DNA from: Mucilaginibacter aquariorum
GTDB taxonomy: Bacteria; Bacteroidota; Bacteroidia; Sphingobacteriales; Sphingobacteriaceae
Reading direction: 5' to 3'
Assembly (NCBI RefSeq): GCF_024498135.1
Contig: NZ_JANHOH010000015.1
Location: 1 to 64,000, forward strand
DNA: 64,000 bases
Positions 7,862 through 16,829 of the stretch are shown here, piece by piece; position 1 is the stretch's first letter, and the number at the start of each line of letters is the position of its first letter. The translations under genes and the position numbers were made by a program. The notes beneath the pieces are model-generated. The model was not told the DNA's origin, searched no databases, and worked only from the letters and a program-made list of their open reading frames with translations.

Positions 7862-8731
7862 ATGAACAGAAGAAACTTTATATACAGCAGCGGCATGCTG
7901 GCAGCATTGTCCGCATCACCTGCAATGTCCGCAACCATAACCGGACGGACAAAACCCGCCCGTGGCATCCAGCTTTACATGGTTAAAGAAGATATGGAGC
8001 GCGACCCTATCAGCACCCTTAAACAACTGGGCGCATGGGGCTACACCCAAATAGAAAGCTACGGCAGTAATAAAGGCATATTTTGGGGTAAAACCAATAC
8101 CGAATTTAAGAAGATAGCGGCAGGCTTCGGCTTAACCTTGGTAAGCAGCCATTACAACCCCGGCACGCTGGACGAGTTTGACAGGTTGGCGGCGCAGTGT
8201 GAAGAAATTGGCATGAAGTATTTGATATGTCCCTGGTTAGGCCCGCAAAAGTCTATAGAAACCTTTAAAACCTTTGCCGACGATTTTAACTCGCGTGGCA
8301 ATATCTGCCGTAAGTATGGCCTAAGGTTTGGCTATCACCCGCACGATTACCCCTACAAACCGGTAGAGGGGCAGTTGCCAATTGATGTGTTGTTAGCCGA
8401 TACCAACCCGGAAACGGTAGATTTTCAGATGGACGTATACTACGCCGTAACCGAGGGTGCCGACCCATACGCCTACATGAAAAACCATAAAGGCCGCTTC
8501 AAGCTTGCCCACATGCGAGATGTGCTCAGGAAACGCCTCCCCGCCGGCAGTAAGGATGAATCGGCCTGTGATTTGGGCGAGGGGATCATCGATTTCAAGA
8601 AGTTTATTACAACCGGGCAGGATACAGGCATGCGTTACTTTTTTGTAGAGCAAAGCCGTTTCTACAACGAAACCCCACTGCAAAGCGCCCGGAAGAACGC
8701 CATGTATTTGAAGGGAATGAAGCTGGTGTAG
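7862..8731 (+). CDS. Exported TIM-barrel sugar isomerase/epimerase
   Basis: 289 residues. It starts MNRRNFIYSSGMLAAL, a twin-Arg-type or Sec-type export signal typical of Bacteroidota sugar enzymes. The remainder is an AP_endonuc_2-like TIM barrel: GIQLYMVKEDM opens strand 1, LVSSHYNPG and GYHPHDYP carry likely metal ligands, MDVYYAV and KLAHMRD follow, and YFFVEQSRF gives the last Glu. The family interconverts ketoses and aldoses or epimers. It probably works with the upstream oxidoreductase. Codons around residues 16-30 coincide with hairpin element G (7908-7951), so part of the signal-peptide cleavage region is repeat-derived. Confidence 0.85.
   Translation: MNRRNFIYSSGMLAALSASPAMSATITGRTKPARGIQLYMVKEDMERDPISTLKQLGAWGYTQIESYGSNKGIFWGKTNTEFKKIAAGFGLTLVSSHYNPGTLDEFDRLAAQCEEIGMKYLICPWLGPQKSIETFKTFADDFNSRGNICRKYGLRFGYHPHDYPYKPVEGQLPIDVLLADTNPETVDFQMDVYYAVTEGADPYAYMKNHKGRFKLAHMRDVLRKRLPAGSKDESACDLGEGIIDFKKFITTGQDTGMRYFFVEQSRFYNETPLQSARKNAMYLKGMKLV
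7908..7951. repeat. TGTCCGTCC hairpin element, copy G, inside a CDS
   Basis: TGTCCGCATCACC, then TGTCCGCAACC, then GGACGGACA (7943-7951): the two-step left arm and single right arm of copies E and F, but within the coding sequence of the isomerase. The frame stays open and encodes the Ser/Ala/Thr-rich end of the export signal. Confidence 0.6.
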
Positions 8732-8746
8732 CAAGCTAAGTGGCGG

Positions 8747-8817
8747 GTCATCCTGAGCTTGTCGAAGGACGTGCGTGAAGGCATAGTCCGCAAATGGTTC
8801 GACAGGCTCACCATGAC
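8747..8817. repeat. Palindromic repeat (GAGCTTGTCGAA family)
   Basis: GTCATCCTGAGCTTGTCGAA at 8747 is mirrored by TTCGACAGGCTCACCATGAC ending at 8817. A half copy lies near 5216-5238. It follows the isomerase stop by 15 bp and may also stabilise the 3' end of its mRNA. Confidence 0.75.
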
Positions 8818-8823
8818 AAAAGG

Positions 8824-8934
8824 AAAGTTCCCTCCCTTGGGAGGGTTAGGGAGGGGTTTTGGCGTAAAGCAGGGCGAATAAACCCCTCCCTGCCACCACA
8901 TAGGCCAACACACCCCTCCCCAGGGAGGGAATCT
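8824..8934. repeat. Long inverted repeat (TTCCCTCCC family)
   Basis: AGTTCCCTCCC and GGGAGGGAATCT bound about 110 bp with internal AGGGAGGGGTTTTGG/CCCCTCCCTG blocks and the core GGCGAATAAACCCCTCCCTG. A degraded relative with GGCGAATAAACACGCCCCTG lies at about 30920-31015. Confidence 0.65.
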
Positions 8935-8949
8935 TAACCAACAAATTAC

Positions 8950-8998
8950 CTGTCCGCCATAATGTCCGCCAAACCCTTTCCCATGGACGGACGGACAG
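8950..8998. repeat. TGTCCGTCC hairpin element, copy F
   Basis: CTGTCCGCC, then TGTCCGCC, then GGACGGACGGACAG (8985-8998), the same plan as copy E. It is the last copy I find; none is obvious to the right of 9 kb. Confidence 0.65.
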
Positions 8999-9003
8999 TA
9001 CGC

Positions 9004-9042
9004 AAAAAGCCTGTATGGTTCACAAACTATACAGGCTTTTTT
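9004..9042. terminator. Bidirectional Rho-independent terminator
   Basis: A perfect 13-bp stem, AAAAAGCCTGTAT (9004-9016) and ATACAGGCTTTTT (9029-9041), with a 12-nt loop. It has A-rich and T-rich sides and lies between two convergent genes, the isomerase (+) and GLPGLI (-), so it can stop transcription from both. Confidence 0.85.
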
Positions 9043-9077
9043 ATGTCTTGACTCTTGATTCTTACATCTTGACTCCT

Positions 9078-9854
9078 CTATAAAAGATAGATCTTAAAGA
9101 ACTTTTTACCGTATTCGCCCCAATCCTTCATAACATTGGTAAGGGTGGTTTTAAGGCCGGTGTAGTTAACCGCCTTGCCCTTGGTAGGCACCTTTAAAGC
9201 AGTTTCGGGGATAGGTACATCGGTTACTTTGGTGGCAAACCAGGTAACGTTTTCGTGCGGCAGGGCAAGGCCCAGTATCATACCCGGTAAGCCTACAAAA
9301 GATTCGGGGCCGCCGGATAGGGGGATCTCATCGCTGTAAAAGGCTACCACGTAAATAGAATCCATAACAATAGCATTTGCACGTCGGCACATATAACCGG
9401 CAATTTCGCGAGTTTCGTCGGTTATTTTCCAGGTAATTTTGCGGGCGGTATCTTTTACCAAAAAGGTCTCTTCAAATACCTTTTTATTGGTGACGCTAAG
9501 GTTAGTGTTTAGGTCGGTATAAATGGTGTTGATCTGTTGTGCCAGGGGCATATCGCTAAACCAGCTGTTTGATGGCGGTGCATCATCAGGAAGTGGTGCG
9601 TACAGGGTTTTGTTATCGCCGAAGGTTAACTTGCTTTTAAGTACTTTAAATTGCGGGTTGCTTTTTTTATACGCCTCAAATGCAGGGGTATACCAGCTCT
9701 CGTTATCCTTGTTGATAACGTTTTTTATCACCCCGTACATGTTTACCCTTTTTTCGTACTCGATAGTGCCCGATGTGGTAAAGTGCGCGTTTTGTGCAAA
9801 CAGGGCGCTACCGCTAAACAGGCAGGTAAGTAATATTAATATATGCTTCTTCAT
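9078..9854 (-). CDS. GLPGLI family secreted protein
   Basis: 258 residues with a Sec signal peptide (MKKHILILLTCLFSGSALFAQ). It carries the family signature GLPGMILGL near residues 188-196, preceded by AFYSDEIPLSGGPESF. GLPGLI proteins occur only in Bacteroidota, are predicted to be exported, and have no proven function. The gene lies 35 bp downstream of the large beta-barrel gene on the same strand; this barrel-plus-GLPGLI pairing is common and suggests a shared envelope role. Confidence 0.9.
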   Translation of the reverse strand: MKKHILILLTCLFSGSALFAQNAHFTTSGTIEYEKRVNMYGVIKNVINKDNESWYTPAFEAYKKSNPQFKVLKSKLTFGDNKTLYAPLPDDAPPSNSWFSDMPLAQQINTIYTDLNTNLSVTNKKVFEETFLVKDTARKITWKITDETREIAGYMCRRANAIVMDSIYVVAFYSDEIPLSGGPESFVGLPGMILGLALPHENVTWFATKVTDVPIPETALKVPTKGKAVNYTGLKTTLTNVMKDWGEYGKKFFKIYLL

Positions 9855-9888
9855 TGCTTGATATTTCTTTTTTTGGTTTATGCCTTAC

Positions 9889-12723
9889 TTATTTCTTTGC
9901 AGGTGCACCGCCACCCATTCCGCTAAAATCCCACACAACCGATAGCATATAATACCTGCGGATAGTGGTGTACCTGTTTTCGGTATACGACGTGCTTGAT
10001 GCACTGCGCGTAAAGCCCGAGTTTTGGTTCAGCAAATCGTTACCTCTTAATACCAGCTTCAAATTCTCGCTTTTGAAAAATGCTTTGGTTATGCTGGCGT
10101 TAAGTATGGTTTGCCTAAAATCGGTACTGAACGATTGTGATGCGGCCTTATACTGGTACTGACCATCGCTGCTTATCTGTATTTTGCCGGGCAGGTAAAA
10201 GTTAATGTAGTAATCGGCACTAAAACCATAGCCGTTATTGTTTCTATCCGGTTGTAATGATGATTGGCCTACGGTGTAATTAGGGCCTCCGTTTAAAAAT
10301 ATCGAATATTTTTTCTCTTTATATTTTGATAAGCCTATTGTGCCCGAGTAATTATTCGATTTTGTTTTGTTAAGCTCGTTGTTTTGCATGCTGTAATAAA
10401 TATTACCGCCGGTGTTTAACCTTCCGTTAATATTCATACCTATAAAGCTTAGCTTGCGGCTCAGGTCGAGCCCAAAATTATAGTTAGATTGCCTTTGCCC
10501 GCTAAGGTTAACGGCTTGTATAGTGCTTTTACCTTCGTTATCGGTAACTACATTGCTAACAATTGGGTTGGTGGTAAAGTTATAGTTACCATTTAACCAA
10601 ACCGACTGATCGCTGATAACCTTGTACAAGTTATAGTAACCAAAAAAGCCGTTGGTGAAAGATGGTTTCAGATCCGGGTTACCTAACACGATGTTGGTAG
10701 GATCGGTATTTACACGAATGGGTTGCAGCTGATCAATAGTAGGTTGCGTTTGGTTACCATAGTACCCAATGTTTAGCGAGCTGTAAGTAGAAAACTTGTA
10801 CGAATAATTTGCCTGAGGGCTCCAGTTGGTGAAACTACGACTGGCAGAGTTGCCGGATATTTCATCTTCCTGCTTATAATTTACATTGGTGATACGCGTA
10901 CCGAAACGCAGGTTGCTTTTGCCTTTTTTATAATTAAAGTTTAAACCACCCTGGTTTGATGTTTGGTTAAATATGTAGTGGTTACTAAAGGTAGTATCCA
11001 GCAAGGTATAATTAGGGTTACCAACGGTGCCCGTATTATTAAACGAGCGCCTGTCGGCATTGCTATTGTTTAAGCCAAACCCGTAGTTTAATACAAGAGA
11101 CAATGCCTTGGTAAGTGGCTCGGTGTAGGTTAAATTGGTATTAAACCTGCTGGTTTTTGTGTTATCGGTTTTTAACTGATCGGTGATCTGGCTGCTTGCA
11201 GGCTGGCCCTGAAGGTCGAACGTTTCCAGGTCTGATTTTAAGAACCCGCGTGCCTTGCTTTCGGTAGCACCCGCCGTAACGTTTAATGATAGCGTACGAC
11301 CTGTTTTCTTTAATTTTTTGGTAAGGAAGGCCGATGCATTAAACAGCTGCTGATCTACCTTGTTGGTAAGTGTACGGTCGTTGGTGTTTAGCATGGTGCT
11401 ATCAAGGCGCCTGCTTTCTGCATTGTAAGTGCTATGGGTATCGCTGTTTTTTAAAGTACCATCTACCGATACCTTTAAAGTGGTAGTGGTATCAAGCTTA
11501 ACGGTATAAGTAGCGTCAAGCTTTTGCCTGAACATGGAGTTGTTAAATGTTTCATCGCTTTTTGTATCGATAACCGTATTCGCAGTTGGATCGGTAGGGT
11601 TAGGCGGCAGGTTTTGTTGCGATTTATTGTTGCGCGTACCATCAACCTCTAAATTACCAACCTTATAGTTGGTGTTTAAGGCATATTTATCATTTTTCCA
11701 TTTATCATCATAGTGCACACCACCGGTGTTAGCAACAGGGATACCCTGCCCATCATATCTCCCGCTAAACGAGTCGAGGCCACCGTCTCTGCCGCCACCA
11801 TCAATATAGGCATTACCGTCATCATTAAACTGGATGCCATCACCAGTGCCCAGTTTATTATTATCGTTCCAGCCTAAGCCTGTTTTACCCGTGTTGCCAA
11901 AGGTGCCGTAAACGCTGAATTTCTTTTTGCCCTTAAACTTATTGTAAAGGCCTTGTCCCTGGTAAAAACCATCGGTACCAATACCGGCATCTATTTTACC
12001 AAAGTAGCCGTTCTTTTTATCTTCTTTTAGCTTAATATTAATGGTTTTGGTTTTCTCGCCGTCATCAATACCGGTAAAGGTAGCCTGGTCGCTTTTTTTA
12101 TCGTAAAGCTGTACCTTATCTACCATATCGCCACGAATGTTTTTGGTAACCAGGGTAGGATCGTCGCCAAAAAACTCTTCGCCATCAACCAATACCTTGT
12201 TTACGGTTTGGCCCTGGGCTGTAATTTTGCCATCCTTATCAACCTGTATACCGGGTAGTTGCTTAAGCAGGTCTTCCACCTTCGAATTGGGTTGAATAGT
12301 ATAAGCTTTGGCATTAAACTCGGTAGTATCACCTTTAATTTTTATAGCGGCCACCGTACCTTTTATCAATACCTCGTTTAATAACCTCGATTTTAGGTTC
12401 ATGTTGATGTTACCTACATTGAGGGTTGTTTTGATAGAATCTAAGGTAAAATGTTCTACATAATCGGCATAGCCGGGGTAGGTTACCAGCAAAATAAACT
12501 TGCCTTTGTTAAGGTTTGTTATATTAAACGAGCCATTAGCTGCTGCCCGGGTAAACTTACGCAAGGTAGAATCTTTAGCGTTTAATATACTAACAGATGT
12601 GTTTACCAGCTTTAGGTTGGCAACGCTATCAACAGAGTTACCTTTAACCGAATAAGAGGTTTGGGCAAGGGTAGAAAGAGAGCACAGGCAGAAAAATACC
12701 AGGGCCGTAATTGTGAACTTCAT
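9889..12723 (-). CDS. Outer-membrane beta-barrel receptor (TonB-dependent-like)
   Basis: 944 residues. After a signal peptide (ending STLAQ) comes a carboxypeptidase-regulatory-like domain (about 25-110). A plug-like region follows with VEDLLKQLPGIQVDKDGKI and VLVDGEEFFGDDP, typical of the Bacteroidota OMP_b-brl_3/TonB-plug family. The rest is a long beta-barrel rich in Asn, Thr and Tyr. No N-terminal TonB box or partner SusD gene is seen, so import by TonB is uncertain. It is first in an operon with the GLPGLI gene downstream. The C-terminal tail GGGAPAKK is unlike a canonical barrel-ending aromatic. Confidence 0.85.
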   Translation of the reverse strand: MKFTITALVFFCLCSLSTLAQTSYSVKGNSVDSVANLKLVNTSVSILNAKDSTLRKFTRAAANGSFNITNLNKGKFILLVTYPGYADYVEHFTLDSIKTTLNVGNINMNLKSRLLNEVLIKGTVAAIKIKGDTTEFNAKAYTIQPNSKVEDLLKQLPGIQVDKDGKITAQGQTVNKVLVDGEEFFGDDPTLVTKNIRGDMVDKVQLYDKKSDQATFTGIDDGEKTKTINIKLKEDKKNGYFGKIDAGIGTDGFYQGQGLYNKFKGKKKFSVYGTFGNTGKTGLGWNDNNKLGTGDGIQFNDDGNAYIDGGGRDGGLDSFSGRYDGQGIPVANTGGVHYDDKWKNDKYALNTNYKVGNLEVDGTRNNKSQQNLPPNPTDPTANTVIDTKSDETFNNSMFRQKLDATYTVKLDTTTTLKVSVDGTLKNSDTHSTYNAESRRLDSTMLNTNDRTLTNKVDQQLFNASAFLTKKLKKTGRTLSLNVTAGATESKARGFLKSDLETFDLQGQPASSQITDQLKTDNTKTSRFNTNLTYTEPLTKALSLVLNYGFGLNNSNADRRSFNNTGTVGNPNYTLLDTTFSNHYIFNQTSNQGGLNFNYKKGKSNLRFGTRITNVNYKQEDEISGNSASRSFTNWSPQANYSYKFSTYSSLNIGYYGNQTQPTIDQLQPIRVNTDPTNIVLGNPDLKPSFTNGFFGYYNLYKVISDQSVWLNGNYNFTTNPIVSNVVTDNEGKSTIQAVNLSGQRQSNYNFGLDLSRKLSFIGMNINGRLNTGGNIYYSMQNNELNKTKSNNYSGTIGLSKYKEKKYSIFLNGGPNYTVGQSSLQPDRNNNGYGFSADYYINFYLPGKIQISSDGQYQYKAASQSFSTDFRQTILNASITKAFFKSENLKLVLRGNDLLNQNSGFTRSASSTSYTENRYTTIRRYYMLSVVWDFSGMGGGAPAKK

Positions 12724-12831
12724 ACTTAGGTTTAATGAGTAGCCAAGGTATAACTAAAATCTTAGTAATAAAAAGACAGGCTTGTTAAAAAATGTTAAAT
12801 CTGCCTTAAGACTGTCTGAGTAGCGTTATTG

Positions 12832-15645
12832 TTACGGTGACTTTAAAATTTTACCTGTATATAAAATTTTTCCCTTGAGTGTGATAACGCTTATATAGGT
12901 GCCGGGCATAAGGCTAAGCGGGATAGTATTTTCGAACCCGTTGAATGTTTTACTAAAGCTTAACTTACCCATGGCATCGTAAAGCTTAAACTCATAATCG
13001 TTTGATTCACCGCTTAAAATAGTAAGCTGTGCACCTACCGGGTTTGGGAACAGGGTGAACTGGTTACTTTGTAAAAGTACGGCGCTTGCCAGGTCAGAGT
13101 AGATGCTGGTACCATCTGTTGTTGTAAGTTTAACCCGGTAATAATTAATGCCTTTTTTTGGCGAAGTATCTGTAAACTGATAATCCAAAGCGCTTGCCGT
13201 GATATTGGTTGTGCCCAGTGCTACATATTGATCTGTCCCGGTAAGCTTTTCCCAGGTTATGGTTTTCAAATTTAATACACTACCTATCTGCAGGGAAAGC
13301 GCGATCGCTTTATTATCCTTAACATCGGCCAATAGTGTACGCACATAACAGCCAACGCCTTGTGTGGTAACATCTATAGTATAGCTTTTTACCCCTTCAA
13401 AACCATTGCCCTGCGCACTCACCGCATAATAGTTTGATGATTGCATTGTGGCAGGTACTACAACTGATGTATCGCTACTTGTAGTTAGTTTTTGCAGCAG
13501 GTTATCTTTAATAGTGTATATCACATAGCCTGTTGCACCGGGTTGCGGGTTCCAATGCAATAGGGTGCCGCTTGTACAGTTATACCCAACCTGCAATGTT
13601 AAAGGTTTAGATATAGTAAACTCCTTACTGATAACATCCTGATCATTGACGTGCATTTTTAGCATGGCAGGGGTAAATACATCGGGTGCAGTCCACTTGT
13701 AACCATCCGCATTTAACGCAACGCCTGCAGCAATTTGTTGCCAGTTAGCCCCATGATCATAGCTAACGCTTAAGTTGCCCGTAGATGTATTAAAAGTGTT
13801 TTGCCAGCGCAGGTAGTTATCTTCATTAGCTAAAATAATATTATTGCCCGATGGGGATGTCCATTCAAACACATCGGCAAGCTGATTTTGCCAGGCAATG
13901 TAAAAGGATTGCGGGCCCTGTGTTACCCGGCTGCCTTTAACGTAAATTGTATAGACCCCTGCCGGCGGGTTTTGTAAGGTTACCTGTTCGGTATTATTAA
14001 GGGTATCGCGCTGCATTTTAGCAGCTTTTAGTAAAGAATCAGTCGTAGGATAGGTACTCAGCGTCCAGGGTAACAGGATAGCCCCAGCGGGTGTGGTGAT
14101 GGATAGGTCGAGGTCATTAATTAACGCGTAGGGCGCATTTAGCTGTGCAGGAGCATCGTTCCATGCTAACGAAACCTTTAGCAGCCTGCAATTTGGCGGC
14201 ACGGTTACCTGGTAACTTGTTTGCATTTTATCGGCAACGGTGCCGGCTTTGAACCGGGCGTCGGTAATGGTTCTGGCGGCTTCTAAAGCATTTAGTTTTC
14301 CGTAACCGGTTTTATAATCAACCGCCGGGTTGCCTATATCATCGGCAGAATTAATGAGCACACTTTTTATTAATGCTGCTGACGGAAGGCTGTTATACTG
14401 TTTTTTATAAGCCTGCTGCAGCAGGGCAACGGTACCGGACGTTAACGCCGCAGCGCCCGAAGTGCCATCTTCACCATCGGCAACCAGTTCTGGTTTAATA
14501 CGGCCATCATAAGCCGGGCCGGCCGAGCTTAATGCTTCGGGGATATTTGTACGGCCTGTACCGCCAATAACCAGTACATTTTTGGCCTGCTTAAATGTGC
14601 CCGATAGGTTAGCCATGTTTGCAATCCCGCTATATACACCGGTTTCCGAAGTGTTTGTGCCGATATTACCAGACGAGAATACATGTACTATAGAGTCATT
14701 CTCATATATCTGCTTATCGTAGGCCTCGGCCTCAAGGCCATAATAATTTTCGATGCCGGTACCGTATGAGTGGTTTTGAACGCTGATATTATAAGTTTTA
14801 AAAGCGGTAGCTGTATCGGGTAATAATCTTGTAAAATCCGATGAGGTAAATTTTACCGCAGGTGCAGCACCAAGGCCTTTTATAAACGAATTGCCGTTAC
14901 CTCCTATCAATGTTGCCATAATGGTGGCATGGCCGGAGTTATTTTCGCTTGGCGTAACCGAAGTGAATGAACGGGCAAGCAGGTCAAGGTCATCCGCATC
15001 ATAATGTTCTTCTTTTACGCTTACATTTATACCGCTGCCATTAATATCTGTATAGTTATCAGCTATGGCCGATATGTTATTAGCGCCAAGGTCAAGATCA
15101 TCAATAACCAGTTCGGGATGGGGCTTACGGTCAAGGCTGGCAAAAGAAACATCAGTGTGCTGTAGCAAAACAGGTAATTGCTTTAGTTGCGTTTTAAGCT
15201 TTACCATGTTGCCATTTATGGAGATAATTTCCCCGTATTTTTTTATTTCGGATAGTGTACCGGCGTTCTGTTGTTTTAAAACTAAGCCGATGATCTTTGT
15301 GGCATTGGGGTGGCTTTGGTTTAAACGGGCCAGGTTATCATCGGCTTTCCATAACGCGTTGGAAGGGGCTACGCTAATTATATTATCTGTAGTGGTGATT
15401 GTGCCGCGCGATGCAACAATGTAGTAGTTATAGGATACCCTTTTTACCGGATGCAGGTTTTTAAAACTGCCGGGTGCAGGCTGTTTAAATTTAACCAGGT
15501 AGTATTTTATACTGTCACTTTTAACACCCATGGCAGTTGTTGGGGTGTACATTTGTGTGATAGACCGATCACTGATCGGTTTTTGGGCGTAGATTAATTT
15601 AGAGCCAAAAATAAAAAGAATAAAGCAGGCGACCTTTTTAATCAT
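12832..15645 (-). CDS. Secreted S8 (subtilisin-like) peptidase with T9SS domain
   Basis: 937 residues from the ATG at 15645, chosen because it begins a clean signal peptide (MIKKVACFILFIFGSKLIYA); an in-frame ATG 30 bp upstream gives a poorer one. The subtilase core contains NNSGHATIMATLIGG (catalytic His), VFSSGNIGTN (oxyanion Asn) and GTSGAAALTSG (catalytic Ser). The expected Asp motif is replaced by VSVKEEHYD, so the catalytic Asp is not obvious. Fibronectin-like regions follow. The last 75 residues (LFPNPVGAQLTI, then YDAMGKL) are a type A sorting domain for type IX secretion. Expected to be surface-bound or released. Confidence 0.85.
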   Translation of the reverse strand: MIKKVACFILFIFGSKLIYAQKPISDRSITQMYTPTTAMGVKSDSIKYYLVKFKQPAPGSFKNLHPVKRVSYNYYIVASRGTITTTDNIISVAPSNALWKADDNLARLNQSHPNATKIIGLVLKQQNAGTLSEIKKYGEIISINGNMVKLKTQLKQLPVLLQHTDVSFASLDRKPHPELVIDDLDLGANNISAIADNYTDINGSGINVSVKEEHYDADDLDLLARSFTSVTPSENNSGHATIMATLIGGNGNSFIKGLGAAPAVKFTSSDFTRLLPDTATAFKTYNISVQNHSYGTGIENYYGLEAEAYDKQIYENDSIVHVFSSGNIGTNTSETGVYSGIANMANLSGTFKQAKNVLVIGGTGRTNIPEALSSAGPAYDGRIKPELVADGEDGTSGAAALTSGTVALLQQAYKKQYNSLPSAALIKSVLINSADDIGNPAVDYKTGYGKLNALEAARTITDARFKAGTVADKMQTSYQVTVPPNCRLLKVSLAWNDAPAQLNAPYALINDLDLSITTPAGAILLPWTLSTYPTTDSLLKAAKMQRDTLNNTEQVTLQNPPAGVYTIYVKGSRVTQGPQSFYIAWQNQLADVFEWTSPSGNNIILANEDNYLRWQNTFNTSTGNLSVSYDHGANWQQIAAGVALNADGYKWTAPDVFTPAMLKMHVNDQDVISKEFTISKPLTLQVGYNCTSGTLLHWNPQPGATGYVIYTIKDNLLQKLTTSSDTSVVVPATMQSSNYYAVSAQGNGFEGVKSYTIDVTTQGVGCYVRTLLADVKDNKAIALSLQIGSVLNLKTITWEKLTGTDQYVALGTTNITASALDYQFTDTSPKKGINYYRVKLTTTDGTSIYSDLASAVLLQSNQFTLFPNPVGAQLTILSGESNDYEFKLYDAMGKLSFSKTFNGFENTIPLSLMPGTYISVITLKGKILYTGKILKSP

Positions 15646-15658
15646 ACTATACAAAAGT

Positions 15659-15687
15659 AAGGGGGAGCTGTGCAAACTCCCCCTTTA
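15659..15687 (-). terminator. Terminator downstream of the M57 peptidase gene
   Basis: The stem GGGGGAG (15661-15667)/CTCCCCC (15677-15683), extendable by A-T pairs, lies between the M57 stop and the S8 start. On the minus strand it is followed by TTACTTTTG. Confidence 0.7.
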
Positions 15688-15731
15688 AAAGTAAAACTAC
15701 TTACTTAAATAATTAAAAACAATAATGAGGT

Positions 15732-16565
15732 TTAGTATAAATAGTTAAGCGCAACTTTATCATTAGTATTAAAAGTGCGGTCGCCGCCGTTTGAACAAGC
15801 CAACATCCATGAACCGGCATCAGCAGTTGAAGGGGTACCCGGAATAAGGATAGCGCCAACATTTGAAGCACCTTCGTTTACAGCAGTACCACCGCAGCTA
15901 AATGCACGGTTAAAGTAATCGGTATGACGGAAACCAATGCAATGGCCCATTTCATGCTGTAAAACCGAAGTTAAATAGTTTACGTCAGGGTTAGCACCGT
16001 AAGCCTGCTCATTGGTGTTCATTTGGATCTGGCTGTATGCCTCGCCTCTTTTAGTTGGGAAGCCCGAAGAACCTAAAGTAATGTAACCACCGCTTGGGCC
16101 CTGGTTAAAACCAACAATTTGTATTTGGCCCCTGCTGCTAACAAATTGGAATTTTAAGCTAAGGTTAAGCGCGTTGTAACGGGCAATAGCGTTTTGCGTA
16201 GCCGTACCATATACCGTTGGCAGGTTTGATATGGATATGGTTATAGTACGTGGCAGGTTTTTCACTAAGTTGGTGGTTCGGTACTGCTCAGTTTCAGCAA
16301 TACGAACATTAGGGCTGGTGCTTGCCTCTGTAAGGTTTTCCTGGGTTAGTAATATATCACCCTCTACCAGGTAACCATCACCAACTTTTCTTACCTGGTC
16401 TGTACTAAAGCCCAGGTCCTTAATGTTTTTTAACACCGCCTCAGAAACATCGCTCTTAGCTACAGGTGTTACATTAGCATTGTTGTTGTTTTTGGTACAA
16501 GCAAGTAAAACGGTTGCACCGAACGCGGCAATAATGCCGGTTTTAAATAATAATCTTGTTTTCAT
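15732..16565 (-). CDS. M57-family zinc metalloprotease, lipoprotein
   Basis: 277 residues. The N-terminus has a lipobox (ATVLLACTKNN; Cys near residue 23), so it is probably lipid-anchored. The metal site is HEMGHCIGFRHTD (about residues 205-217), an extended HExxHxxGxxH metzincin-like signature with Asp after the third His, as in the M57 'dual-action HEIGH' peptidases of Bacteroidota. The middle region (TISISNLPTVYGTATQNAI) starts the protease fold. It has its own terminator and a 260-bp upstream gap, so it is probably expressed alone. The neighbouring secreted S8 protease suggests a proteolytic locus. Confidence 0.88.
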   Translation of the reverse strand: MKTRLLFKTGIIAAFGATVLLACTKNNNNANVTPVAKSDVSEAVLKNIKDLGFSTDQVRKVGDGYLVEGDILLTQENLTEASTSPNVRIAETEQYRTTNLVKNLPRTITISISNLPTVYGTATQNAIARYNALNLSLKFQFVSSRGQIQIVGFNQGPSGGYITLGSSGFPTKRGEAYSQIQMNTNEQAYGANPDVNYLTSVLQHEMGHCIGFRHTDYFNRAFSCGGTAVNEGASNVGAILIPGTPSTADAGSWMLACSNGGDRTFNTNDKVALNYLY

Positions 16566-16729
16566 GTGTTTGAAAGTTGTTTAGTATTTCGTTAAGTTAT
16601 TTTGCAGCTGGCCAGCCTTATATTTTATACGAAACCCTAATTAGGAAAGTTGCACCACTTTTAACAAATAATTAACAAATAGTGAATGTTAATTTATTGC
16701 CCTGTGTTATCGCGGAAGTTTATTTATAG

Positions 16730-16764
16730 AAAATAAAAAACATTGCCTGGAGTGGGCAATGTTT
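16730..16764 (-). terminator. Terminator downstream of rfbC
   Basis: The perfect stem AAACATTGCC (16738-16747)/GGCAATGTTT (16755-16764) has a 7-nt loop. Read on the minus strand it is followed by TTTTTTATTTT. It ends the three-gene unit TPR-DUF4286-rfbC, or at least its last gene. Confidence 0.85.
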
Positions 16765-16829
16765 AATTTATTTTTTGATGAATATTAATTGTAAGGAAAT
16801 GGCAAATACGCCTGTTAGATCCTATTGAT

